5,231 bases of DNA from Synergistaceae bacterium (lineage in GTDB: Bacteria > Synergistota > Synergistia > Synergistales > Aminobacteriaceae): NCBI GenBank assembly GCA_017475805.1, contig JAFVEW010000011.1, positions 1 to 5,231 on the forward strand, given 5' to 3'. The stretch's first letter is position 1. Every line of letters begins with the position of its first letter. Below, piece after piece: positions 1 through 5,231 of the stretch. The translations under genes and the position numbers were made by a program. The notes under the pieces are model-generated. The model was not told the origin of the DNA. It saw only the letters and a program-made list of their open reading frames with translations, and made no database searches.

Positions 1-443
1 AACTTTTAGCTCAAGAGAAATTCACGGAAACAAGCAACCAGAAAAAGCTCTTGAAAGAATTTGTCAGCAATAGCGACCATATAGTCGATTTCATTGATAA
101 TGCTAAGAAAGACGGTGTTATCTACGAGGATAAAGGTGAACATCTTGAAGGCAAGCAAATTAAGCGAAAAGACTTATTCAAGTATTACCGAGCATAGGCT
201 GAAAATGGTAATTATTATCCCAAAGCCAGAGGTAAGTTCTTTAACTCTTTGCGAAGTATGCTGAAACGCATGAACATTGAGTTTTCTGAAGAAGCGGCTT
301 TCTGGCAATTCAAAGACATTAATACTGATTGGTCTGAACTTGGCTTCGATAACGATGTCATCGAAGAAAACGAAAATTCTAACGGAGGAGGAAATATTAA
401 AAAAAAGGACGAAAATGTCAATGATTTAGTGGCTAAAGAATAA
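1..443 (+). pseudogene. Phage/plasmid primase-helicase-like protein, C-terminal end, interrupted by in-frame TAG
   Basis: The frame beginning at base 3 reads without a stop to a TAG at 195-197. It then continues in the same frame to TAA at 441-443, giving 64 visible codons before the TAG and 81 after it. The peptide around the break (KDLFKYYRA-stop-AENGNYYP, then F..SLRSMLKRM) resembles the C-terminal helical domain of phage and plasmid D5/P4-type primase-helicases, where a Y..Y..W.eenG pattern is usual. The stop falls where family members typically have Trp, so a TGG-to-TAG change is the simplest explanation. The last 25 or so residues are a Gly-, Asn- and Lys-rich tail. The N-terminal part lies off the left edge. 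The piece after the stop could in principle restart at ATG 249 or 270, but neither has a ribosome binding site. Family assignment is by pattern only and moderately uncertain. Confidence 0.5.
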
Positions 444-447
444 GCTG

Positions 448-467
448 ATAAAATAGGTCTATTTTAT
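448..467. promoter_or_regulatory. Perfect palindrome, candidate operator upstream of the lar-bro operon
   Basis: Nine-base arms (448-456 and 459-467) are perfect inverted repeats around a central GT, with outer half-sites ATAAAAT and ATTTTAT. The site covers the expected -35 position of the TATAAT at 477-482, a usual place for a repressor operator. The loop is too short for a full RNA hairpin, although a 4-nt-loop version could form, so a weak terminator for the upstream pseudogene is an alternative. The function is inferred. Confidence 0.4.
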
Positions 468-476
468 AAATTAAGT

Positions 477-482
477 TATAAT
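477..482 (+). promoter_or_regulatory. Candidate -10 element (TATAAT) of the lar-bro promoter
   Basis: This is a perfect TATAAT. The base hexamer 17 nt upstream (454-459) matches the -35 consensus poorly, so the promoter may be weak or activator-dependent. Transcription would begin at about 488-490, inside the small hairpin at 482-496 and upstream of all possible starts of the zinc-ribbon gene. Confidence 0.4.
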
Positions 483-496
483 CTATGTTTCATAGA
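482..496. repeat. Short inverted repeat overlapping the predicted transcription start
   Basis: TCTATG (482-487) and CATAGA (491-496) are perfect complements separated by TTT. The repeat begins on the last base of the TATAAT and covers the expected +1. It could be a second operator or a 5' leader hairpin; nothing in the sequence separates the two. Confidence 0.35.
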
Positions 497-506
497 CTTT
501 GATTTG

Positions 507-767
507 ATGTTGCCTTTTTTAGGAGTGATACAGATTAAATTAAAAAATTTTGAATTGAAACCATGTCCGATTTGCGGCGGTAAAGCTGAATTAAAAAATA
601 AAAAAGTTAAAGGTTTCTCAACACTGAATAAATATGTCGGCAGACGCTATGGAGTAACTGAAGAAACGAGCTACGTTAGATGCCTTAAATGCCACGCAAG
701 AACTCAAAGGCTTCCGCAAGTTGATAACGCTATTAATGCATGGAATGAAGGCATAATTTATAGATGA
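507..767 (+). CDS. Lar-like restriction alleviation protein (zinc ribbon)
   Basis: This small protein has an N-terminal LKPCPICGG motif, a second Cys pair (YVRCLKC, about 36 residues later) and a C-terminal A.NAWNEG. That is the pattern of the Lar family, phage and prophage proteins named after Rac-prophage Lar, which relieves host type I restriction, probably by stimulating modification. The four cysteines should bind one zinc. The start is unresolved. ATG 507 (or adjacent TTG 504) has no ribosome binding site, whereas AGGAG at 521-525 sits 8 nt before an in-frame ATT at 534. That start would give a 77-residue protein beginning just before the conserved motif, as Lar proteins usually do. The stop TGA overlaps the next gene's ATG, so the two are probably co-transcribed and translationally coupled. 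Family membership is fairly secure; a role against restriction in this host is inferred. Confidence 0.72.
   Translation: MLPFLGVIQIKLKNFELKPCPICGGKAELKNKKVKGFSTLNKYVGRRYGVTEETSYVRCLKCHARTQRLPQVDNAINAWNEGIIYR
521..525 (+). promoter_or_regulatory. Shine-Dalgarno AGGAG pointing to an ATT start at 534
   Basis: AGGAG lies inside the longest possible reading frame of the zinc-ribbon gene, downstream of its TTG/ATG candidates. The only in-frame codon at normal spacing (8 nt) is ATT 534; GTG 525 overlaps the motif itself. Either this gene uses a rare ATT start or the motif is a coincidence. Confidence 0.35.
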
Positions 768-1102
768 GCGGCATTCAGACATTCAAGTATAAGCGAAAGA
801 AAATGACGGTCATTTTCTGGAATAATAAAGTATGGTTCAAATTAAAGGAAATTTGCGAAATTATTAAATGCAGTAAAAAAGATGAGATGCACAGGCTTTC
901 GTTTATTATTACAGATTATATGCCTGACGAAGATAAACGGTTAGAAACGAAAATTAGACTCGTTTCAGCGTCAGGACTTCAATATCTTGTTGAGAGGGTA
1001 ACAATGAAGCCTCAACGGAAAGCGAAATTAAAAGAGTTCTACGACTGGATAGAAGAAGAGATCATGCCTGTTTTTACCGAATACATAAAAAGCTGGCTAT
1101 AA
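764..1102 (+). CDS. BRO-N domain protein (phage antirepressor-like), short form
   Basis: The 112-residue product has the landmarks of the BRO-N (Bro family N-terminal) domain. These are VWFKLKEICEIIKCS at residues 23-37 (the usual wF...dic..L segment), LVSASGLQYLVERV at 66-79 (the usual inEsGLy.Li.rs segment), and FYDWIEEEIMPVF at 92-104 (the usual F..Wv..eVlP segment). BRO-N proteins are DNA-binding factors of phages and prophages, often antirepressors. This one ends directly after the BRO-N domain, with none of the C-terminal ANT/KilA-C domains found in longer relatives. It may be a natural single-domain form or a remnant. It begins with ATG overlapping the TGA of the zinc-ribbon gene, consistent with one operon. 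Its target and regulatory role cannot be read from the sequence. Confidence 0.7.
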   Translation: MSGIQTFKYKRKKMTVIFWNNKVWFKLKEICEIIKCSKKDEMHRLSFIITDYMPDEDKRLETKIRLVSASGLQYLVERVTMKPQRKAKLKEFYDWIEEEIMPVFTEYIKSWL

Positions 1103-1137
1103 CTTTGACACTTTGAAACGGTTTAATTCAACGTAGT

Positions 1138-1252
1138 CGAAAAATTTTGAGCCTGTACAATAAACTGTGTATGGACGAAAAGGAATCCTTATAAATACTG
1201 AAATAAATTGTGCCTATACACAGAAAACTTTACACACTCAAAATTTTTTTCG
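1138..1252. repeat. 115-bp segment with imperfect terminal inverted repeats (MITE/IS-end remnant or structured RNA)
   Basis: The outer arm at 1138-1151 is the reverse complement of 1237-1252 except for two extra T in the right arm. Further in, CTGTGTAT at 1165-1172 pairs perfectly with ATACACAG at 1216-1223. Between these blocks the two ends still look alike when the right end is reverse-complemented (both start GAG, then ..TGTA), so each terminal repeat is about 37-40 bp and imperfect. The roughly 40-bp centre carries a small dyad, AAGGAATCCTT (1180-1190). No ORF fits. The GTGTA-rich ends recall terminal repeats of mutator-like (IS256-type) elements, from memory only. I see no flanking target duplication (left flank ACGTAGT, right flank GTTGCTG). 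A folded RNA is the alternative. Confidence 0.45.
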
Positions 1253-1274
1253 GTTGCTGGGTCTTTTGTGATGG

Positions 1275-1305
1275 GCTTTTATAAAATGATTGATTTTATA
1301 AAAGC
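1275..1305. repeat. Perfect 13-bp inverted repeat upstream of the defence operon
   Basis: Arms 1275-1287 and 1293-1305 are perfect complements around a 5-nt loop (GATTG). Each arm contains the self-complementary decamer TTTTATAAAA (1277-1286 and 1294-1303), so the unit is also a direct repeat of palindromic sites with centres 17 bp apart. A short T run (1310-1314) follows, so a weak intrinsic terminator is possible, but the stem is almost all A/T. A regulator binding site is as likely. It contains the same ATAAAAT...ATTTTAT half-sites as the palindrome at 448-467. Confidence 0.5.
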
Positions 1306-1341
1306 ATAATTTTTCGTGGCGATTTTTATTTTTTCAAATCG

Positions 1342-1347
1342 TATAAT
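1342..1347 (+). promoter_or_regulatory. Candidate -10 element (TATAAT) for the defence operon
   Basis: A perfect TATAAT lies 38 nt before the GTG start of the ATPase gene, leaving room for a short leader with the ribosome binding site. No good -35 hexamer lies at 16-18 nt, and the region is so A/T-rich that chance matches are likely. CGATTT and AAATCG (1320-1325, 1336-1341) flank it as a small dyad. Confidence 0.3.
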
Positions 1348-1370
1348 TTTTATTATGAAAAAATAAAATC

Positions 1371-1376
1371 AGGAGG
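1371..1376 (+). promoter_or_regulatory. Consensus AGGAGG ribosome binding site fixing the GTG start at 1385
   Basis: AGGAGG is followed by an 8-nt spacer and GTG at 1385, an ideal arrangement that settles the non-ATG start. It is the strongest ribosome binding site in the window and serves the first gene of the defence operon. Confidence 0.8.
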
Positions 1377-1384
1377 TTAAATAA

Positions 1385-2611
1385 GTGGAGCATTTTATTA
1401 CTGAAGTCCGAATTGAAAATGTCAGGCACTTAAAAAATATCAGTATCGCTCTCAATAATCAGAGTCGGCAGCACTTAATTTTGACGGGCAAGAACGGCTC
1501 AGGCAAAACGTCTGTTCTTGAAGAAATTGCTAAAAATCTTGTCTTGCTCAATCGAAAACTTTTGAAAAGTTATAGAGATTTGAAAAAAAATCAAGAAGTT
1601 TTGAAAAATGAAACTAATATTGAAAGAAGAAAAGCTCTTGAAAGTCAAATTTCATTAGAGAAAAGTATACTTTCGCCCTTTTCTAATATCGATCTTGATG
1701 TTATCTATAGTAATGAAGATGAATTGACGGAGTTATATCAGCACGGAGATTTTATAACGGCGTTTTTTAATGCTACACGGCCATCGAATGACATAATCTC
1801 AGCTAACGGCGTTGAAGATATGAAACTTCCGATAACCCTTGATATAACTCAATCTCCTGCCAGCGACATAATAAAATACATGGTACATTTGAAAACTCAG
1901 CAGTCTTTTGCTAAAAATGAAAACGACATTCAGAACGAGCGCAATATTAAAGAATGGTTTGAACGTTTTGAAAATGCTTTGCGGACTTTGCTTGATGACG
2001 ATTCTATAACTCTGAAATACGACTATAAAAATTATAATTTCGTAATTCTTCAAAAAAATCGAGAGCCTTCAGGATTAAATGAACTTTCAGACGGCTATTC
2101 TTCAATTTTAAGAATCCTTTCAGATTTAATATTGCGAATGGATCAAAATTGGCTTCTTAAAAATCAACTGAGCGACTATAACAAAGAAGGCATAGTTTTA
2201 ATTGATGAAATTGAAACTCATTTGCACATAGAACTGCAGAGAAAAATTTTGCCGTTTTTGACGGAGTTTTTTCCGAGACTTCAATTTATTGTCAGCACTC
2301 ATTCTCCCTACGTTTTAACTTCGATAAGTAATGCCGTAGTTTTTGACTTAGAGCGGCAGGTTGCTTTAACGGACTTGTCCGAGTATTCGACAGAAGACGT
2401 TGCGAATGGATTTTTTGAGGCTGACAGTTATTCCGTTGAAATGGAAAAAATTTTGAATAGATATAAGGAACTTCTCAATAAACAGGATATTTCTGATGAT
2501 GAACGCGCCGAAAGAGCAGACCTCCGAACAAAATTAAAAAATGCTCCCGGAGAATTGGCAAGAACTTTTCGCATTGAATTTGAAGAAATTGAAAAAGGAC
2601 GTAAAAAATAA
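1385..2611 (+). CDS. ptuA: Septu-type ATPase, PtuA-like (AAA/ABC ATPase)
   Basis: This 408-residue ATPase has the RecF/SMC-like ABC fold order: an N-terminal strand (ITEVRIENVRHL), Walker A GKNGSGKT at 35-42, ABC signature-like LSDGYSS at 234-240, Walker B VLIDE at 271-275, and the H-switch STHSP at 304-308. Residues 52-95 are Lys/Glu-rich and probably form a coiled-coil insertion. Residues 350-403 form a charged helical tail. There is no TOPRIM domain, so it is not an OLD nuclease. The next gene encodes an HNH nuclease, and an ATPase plus HNH pair is the definition of Septu (PtuA-PtuB) and of some retron effectors. In those systems PtuA assembles with PtuB and ATP controls nuclease activity. 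The start is GTG with a consensus AGGAGG 8 nt upstream. All catalytic motifs look intact. The ATPase class is near certain; the Septu assignment rests on its partner. A generic AAA_21 defence ATPase is the alternative. Confidence 0.82.
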   Translation: MEHFITEVRIENVRHLKNISIALNNQSRQHLILTGKNGSGKTSVLEEIAKNLVLLNRKLLKSYRDLKKNQEVLKNETNIERRKALESQISLEKSILSPFSNIDLDVIYSNEDELTELYQHGDFITAFFNATRPSNDIISANGVEDMKLPITLDITQSPASDIIKYMVHLKTQQSFAKNENDIQNERNIKEWFERFENALRTLLDDDSITLKYDYKNYNFVILQKNREPSGLNELSDGYSSILRILSDLILRMDQNWLLKNQLSDYNKEGIVLIDEIETHLHIELQRKILPFLTEFFPRLQFIVSTHSPYVLTSISNAVVFDLERQVALTDLSEYSTEDVANGFFEADSYSVEMEKILNRYKELLNKQDISDDERAERADLRTKLKNAPGELARTFRIEFEEIEKGRKK

Positions 2612-3306
2612 TGGTACGTTTTGAAAGGCTTGATACAGAAAAATCCCGCGCGGCCGTTCAATCTCTCGCAAGGGCTCAAAAAAGCAACGGAAAATATAAT
2701 ACTCCTGAAGTTTTTGAAGCGTTGCATGAAATGTTTCACGGAAAGTGTTACATCTGTGAGAATAAGAAAAGCATAACTTCATTTCAAATTGAGCACTTGA
2801 ATCCGCATCAAGGAAATCCTGCTAAAAAATACGACTGGAACAATTTATTTTTGTCGTGTGCCCACTGCAATAACACGAAGCTGAATAAATATACGCCGAT
2901 TTTAGATTGCACTCGCGTTGATGTCGATAAGCTAATTTCTTTTCATTTTTTGAATCCTTTGGAAAATGAGCAGGAAATTTTTTTAGAAACTCTCGATGAA
3001 AATATCGAAACTAAAAATACACTTGAATTATTAACTGACGTTTACTATGGCCGGACACCTCAGAAAAAAGCTGAAGCAAAATTAATCCGTTGTGAAATCC
3101 GAAGGCAGTTACTTAAATTTATGGCTGATATTTCTGAATATCTTGAAACTGAAGACCCTGAAGATAAACATGATTTATTTTTGAAAATTAAAAGTGAATT
3201 AAAAAATAACTCTGAATATACGGCTTTTAAGCGATGGATAATTTTAGATCATCAAGAAAAGTGCGGAGATTTTTTGTCGTTGTTAATTTGCCATGAAAAA
3301 TATTAA
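2611..3306 (+). CDS. ptuB: Septu-type HNH endonuclease, PtuB-like
   Basis: The 231-residue protein carries a zinc-finger HNH module: CYIC (46-49), IEHLNP (60-65), DWNNLFLSC (75-83), and AHCNNTK (84-90) with the second Cys pair C83/C86. This IEH..P...WxNL..sC..CN..K pattern is typical of the TIGR02646-type HNH proteins paired with PtuA in Septu and in retron Ec78-type systems. H62 is the likely general base, and N78 and N87 the likely structural and metal-site residues. The C-terminal 120 residues are helical and charged and probably contact the ATPase. ATG overlaps the ATPase stop (TAATG), with AAGGA at 2595-2599 inside the upstream gene, so translation should be coupled. The protein probably cleaves DNA or RNA upon phage infection once released or activated by PtuA; this is known for relatives and inferred here. 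No truncation or missing zinc ligand is visible. Confidence 0.85.
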   Translation: MVRFERLDTEKSRAAVQSLARAQKSNGKYNTPEVFEALHEMFHGKCYICENKKSITSFQIEHLNPHQGNPAKKYDWNNLFLSCAHCNNTKLNKYTPILDCTRVDVDKLISFHFLNPLENEQEIFLETLDENIETKNTLELLTDVYYGRTPQKKAEAKLIRCEIRRQLLKFMADISEYLETEDPEDKHDLFLKIKSELKNNSEYTAFKRWIILDHQEKCGDFLSLLICHEKY

Positions 3307-5231
3307 AAATTTTATAGAACGCTGGAAAAATCGCGGTAATGAAAATAGCGAAGCTCAAATATTTTGGCTTGAGTTTTTTAACGAAGTTCTCGGAATTGAA
3401 GAGCCTACGAAATTAATTCAATTTCAGAAACCCGTTAAACTTTCTCATGTCAGCTTCATTGACGGCTATGTACTTTCGACACGGATTATTATCGAGCAGA
3501 AAAGTTTTGATGTCGACTTAGATAAATCTGAAAAACAGTCGGACGGAACTTATTTAACGCCTTTTGAACAGGCCAAAAGATATTACGACTGGCTTCCGAA
3601 ATCTGAAAAAGGAAATTATATCGTTGTCTGTAATTTTCAGGAATTTCGTATTCACGATATGGAACACCCAAAAGCGAAGCCGGAAATTATAAAACTCGAA
3701 AATCTTGAAAAAAAACGGCAGAAGTTTTTATTCATGATTGACCCTGAAGCTGTTGCACGCCATGAGAACGAAATTTCAATTAAGGCTGGTGAACTCGTTG
3801 AAAAATTGAAAATTTCTCTCAATGAAAGCTACAAAACTTCAGATGAAGAAAATAAATATTCTCCCAGCGAAGAAATATTAAAGAAGAGGCGTAACGGTAT
3901 AACCGTCTTTTGCGTTCGTATAGTCTTTTTGCTTTACGCCGAAGATTCAGGATTATTTAAGAAAAATCAGTTTCATGATTATCTTAATGTTCGTAAGACT
4001 ATGGCACGCGATGCTTTGATGAAACTTTTTGATGTTCTTAATCAGAAAGAAAATGAGCGTGATTTATATCTCGAAAAAGATTTGAAAAATTTTCCATATG
4101 TCAACGGCGGTTTATTCAAAGATAAAAATGTTTTGCTGCCTCTGATTAACGACGAAATTCTCAAAATTATTATTGAAGAAATGTCCGACGGCTTTGACTG
4201 GAGCGGTATTAATCCTCCGATTTTCGGCGCGATTTTTGAACGCGTCCTTAGTGATGAGCGCAAGTCGGGAGGTATGCACTACACGACACTTGAGAACATT
4301 CACAAAGTCATAGACCCGTTATTTCTTGATGATTTGAAAACCGAACTTGAAAATATTTTCGTAGATTCAAAAGGCCGTGAGCGTATTCAAAATCTGCTTA
4401 AATTTCAAAATAAATTAGCCTCGCTTAGATTTTTAGATCCGGCTTGCGGTTCTGGAAATTTTTTGACGGAGTCTTTCAAATCCCTCAGAAATCTGGAAAA
4501 TAAAATAATTCTTGAATTATCCGGGCAGACGTACTTAAAAGAAAATTTAGAGATAAAAGTTTCCATAACTCAATTTTACGGGATAGAAGTTAATCCTTTT
4601 GCCGTTGCTGTTGCCCGTACTGCTTTATGGATCGCTGACAATCAAATGCGGAAAGCTGTCGAGAAAATTACGGAAGAAGCTCCTTTGCCGCTTAAAGATT
4701 ATGACTTAATCAAAGACGATACCGCCATGAGTACTCAGGAAAGGCCGGATTTAGGTTGGAAAGATGGAGGCTGGAAAATTCCTCATGACGATATGCTTTA
4801 TATCATGGGCAACCCGCCGTTTTTGGGATATTCACAGCAAAGCGAGCCTCAAAAAGCTGATGTTAAAAGTTTCTTCGGCAAGGATAAAGGTAACGGAAAG
4901 ATTGAGGGCGGCGGCAAAATTGATTTTGTTGCCTGTTGGTTTGCTATCGCGTCTAAATATGTTCAGGATAAAAAGACGAAAGCCGCTTTTGTCGCTACGA
5001 ACTCGATAACTCAGGGCGAACAGGTCTCAATGATTTTCAAGCATCTTCATGAACGCTGGGGAATTGAAATTGATTTTGCTCATCACTCTTTCGTTTGGGA
5101 CAGCGAATTAAAAGATAAAAAAGCACATGTTCATTGCGTTGTTATAGGTTTCAGCACTAATCCGCCGAAATTGAGAAAACTTTACACCCGTGAAGGCTTG
5201 AAACTTGTAGAGAATATTAATTTTTATTTGA
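3293..5231 (+). CDS. MmeI-like type IIG/IIL restriction-modification enzyme (C-terminus beyond window)
   Basis: The frame opens at ATG 3293 just after an in-frame TAA (3284-3286), so this start is well bounded. It runs 646 codons to the edge without a stop. Visible order: an N-terminal PD-(D/E)xK nuclease domain with FID57...IIIE68-Q-K70, then TPFEQAKRYYDWLP and a VCNFQEFRIHD strand; a helical connector with LLYAEDSGLF (about 213-222); and a gamma-arranged adenine methyltransferase with GGMHYT (motif X, 326-331), DPACGSGNF (motif I, 382-390), GIEVNPFA (430-437) and catalytic NPPF (507-510). The block near 597-622 (HHSFVW...AHVHCVVIGF) is usual in this family. MmeI is about 919 residues, so roughly 250 more, including the target-recognition domain, should follow. 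One chain both methylates and cuts DNA at a distance from its site. The gene overlaps the HNH gene by 14 nt and has no ribosome binding site of its own, implying coupled translation. The recognition sequence cannot be read here. Confidence 0.9.
   Translation, partial: MKNIKNFIERWKNRGNENSEAQIFWLEFFNEVLGIEEPTKLIQFQKPVKLSHVSFIDGYVLSTRIIIEQKSFDVDLDKSEKQSDGTYLTPFEQAKRYYDWLPKSEKGNYIVVCNFQEFRIHDMEHPKAKPEIIKLENLEKKRQKFLFMIDPEAVARHENEISIKAGELVEKLKISLNESYKTSDEENKYSPSEEILKKRRNGITVFCVRIVFLLYAEDSGLFKKNQFHDYLNVRKTMARDALMKLFDVLNQKENERDLYLEKDLKNFPYVNGGLFKDKNVLLPLINDEILKIIIEEMSDGFDWSGINPPIFGAIFERVLSDERKSGGMHYTTLENIHKVIDPLFLDDLKTELENIFVDSKGRERIQNLLKFQNKLASLRFLDPACGSGNFLTESFKSLRNLENKIILELSGQTYLKENLEIKVSITQFYGIEVNPFAVAVARTALWIADNQMRKAVEKITEEAPLPLKDYDLIKDDTAMSTQERPDLGWKDGGWKIPHDDMLYIMGNPPFLGYSQQSEPQKADVKSFFGKDKGNGKIEGGGKIDFVACWFAIASKYVQDKKTKAAFVATNSITQGEQVSMIFKHLHERWGIEIDFAHHSFVWDSELKDKKAHVHCVVIGFSTNPPKLRKLYTREGLKLVENINFYL

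Noticed and set aside
384..398. GGAGGAGG followed by ATT as another translation start
   Set aside because: It encodes a Gly-rich linker (GGG) of the upstream protein, and the resulting product would be only about 15 residues.
249..443. A separate 64-codon gene starting at ATG 249
   Set aside because: It is in the same frame as the upstream primase-like sequence, has no ribosome binding site, and is better read as the downstream piece of the interrupted gene.
1105..1127. Promoter formed by TTGACA (1105-1110) and TTTAAT (1122-1127)
   Set aside because: The spacer is only 11 nt, too short for a normal sigma-70 type promoter, and no other -10 lies at the right distance.
1385..2611. OLD-family nuclease instead of a PtuA-like ATPase
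   Set aside because: After the H-switch there is only a charged helical tail of about 100 residues; no TOPRIM acidic motifs are visible, and an HNH partner gene follows.
2428..2782. Overlapping antisense open frames across the ptuA-ptuB junction
   Set aside because: They lie opposite strongly supported coding sequence, are Phe/Ser-rich as expected of antisense to A/T-rich genes, and match no recognisable family.
3489..4303. Antisense frames under the MmeI-like gene
   Set aside because: They are shadows of a gene with clear nuclease and methyltransferase motifs on the other strand.
4764..5009. An 81-codon + strand frame inside the MmeI-like gene
   Set aside because: It is out of frame within the conserved methyltransferase domain (covers NPPF) and has no ribosome binding site or family pattern.
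1..5231. CRISPR array, tRNA, rRNA or complete insertion sequence
   Set aside because: No regularly spaced direct repeats, no cloverleaf-like sequence with the T-loop consensus and no transposase frame were found by eye.

Overview
The window comes from an AT-rich bacterial chromosome or integrated element (about one-third GC by eye). It has AGGAGG-type Shine-Dalgarno sites and some non-ATG starts, as in low-GC Bacillota and other AT-rich gut-type anaerobes; the sequence does not fix the lineage. Every gene reads on the + strand. The window splits into a decaying phage-derived half (1-1102), a gene-free joint rich in inverted repeats (1103-1384), and a tightly packed anti-phage defence operon (1385 to beyond the right edge).

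Phage-derived half: positions 1-443 hold the C-terminal end of a protein resembling a phage or plasmid primase/helicase. Its frame is interrupted by one in-frame TAG at 195-197. Then comes a short promoter region with a perfect TATAAT and two palindromes (448-496). It precedes a small two-gene operon: a Lar-like restriction-alleviation zinc-ribbon protein (507-767) and a BRO-N-domain protein (764-1102), which overlap by ATGA.

Joint: 1103-1384 has no convincing gene. It holds a 115-bp segment bounded by imperfect terminal inverted repeats (1138-1252), which could be a miniature transposable element, an IS-end remnant or a structured RNA. It also holds a perfect 13-bp inverted repeat (1275-1305), a TATAAT (1342-1347) and a consensus AGGAGG ribosome binding site (1371-1376) serving a GTG start.

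Defence operon: a 408-residue ABC/AAA-type ATPase (PtuA-like) is followed, with a 1-nt overlap, by a 231-residue HNH nuclease (PtuB-like). This pair is the signature of Septu systems and of Septu-type retron effectors. The HNH gene overlaps by 14 nt the start of a large MmeI-like type IIG/IIL restriction-modification enzyme, which is still open after 646 codons at the window edge. The overlaps imply one mRNA and coupled translation, so the ATPase-nuclease pair and the single-chain restriction-modification enzyme are probably expressed together. The most interesting points are this three-gene arrangement, the structured region in front of it, and matching ATAAAAT/ATTTTAT palindromes upstream of both the phage operon and the defence operon.
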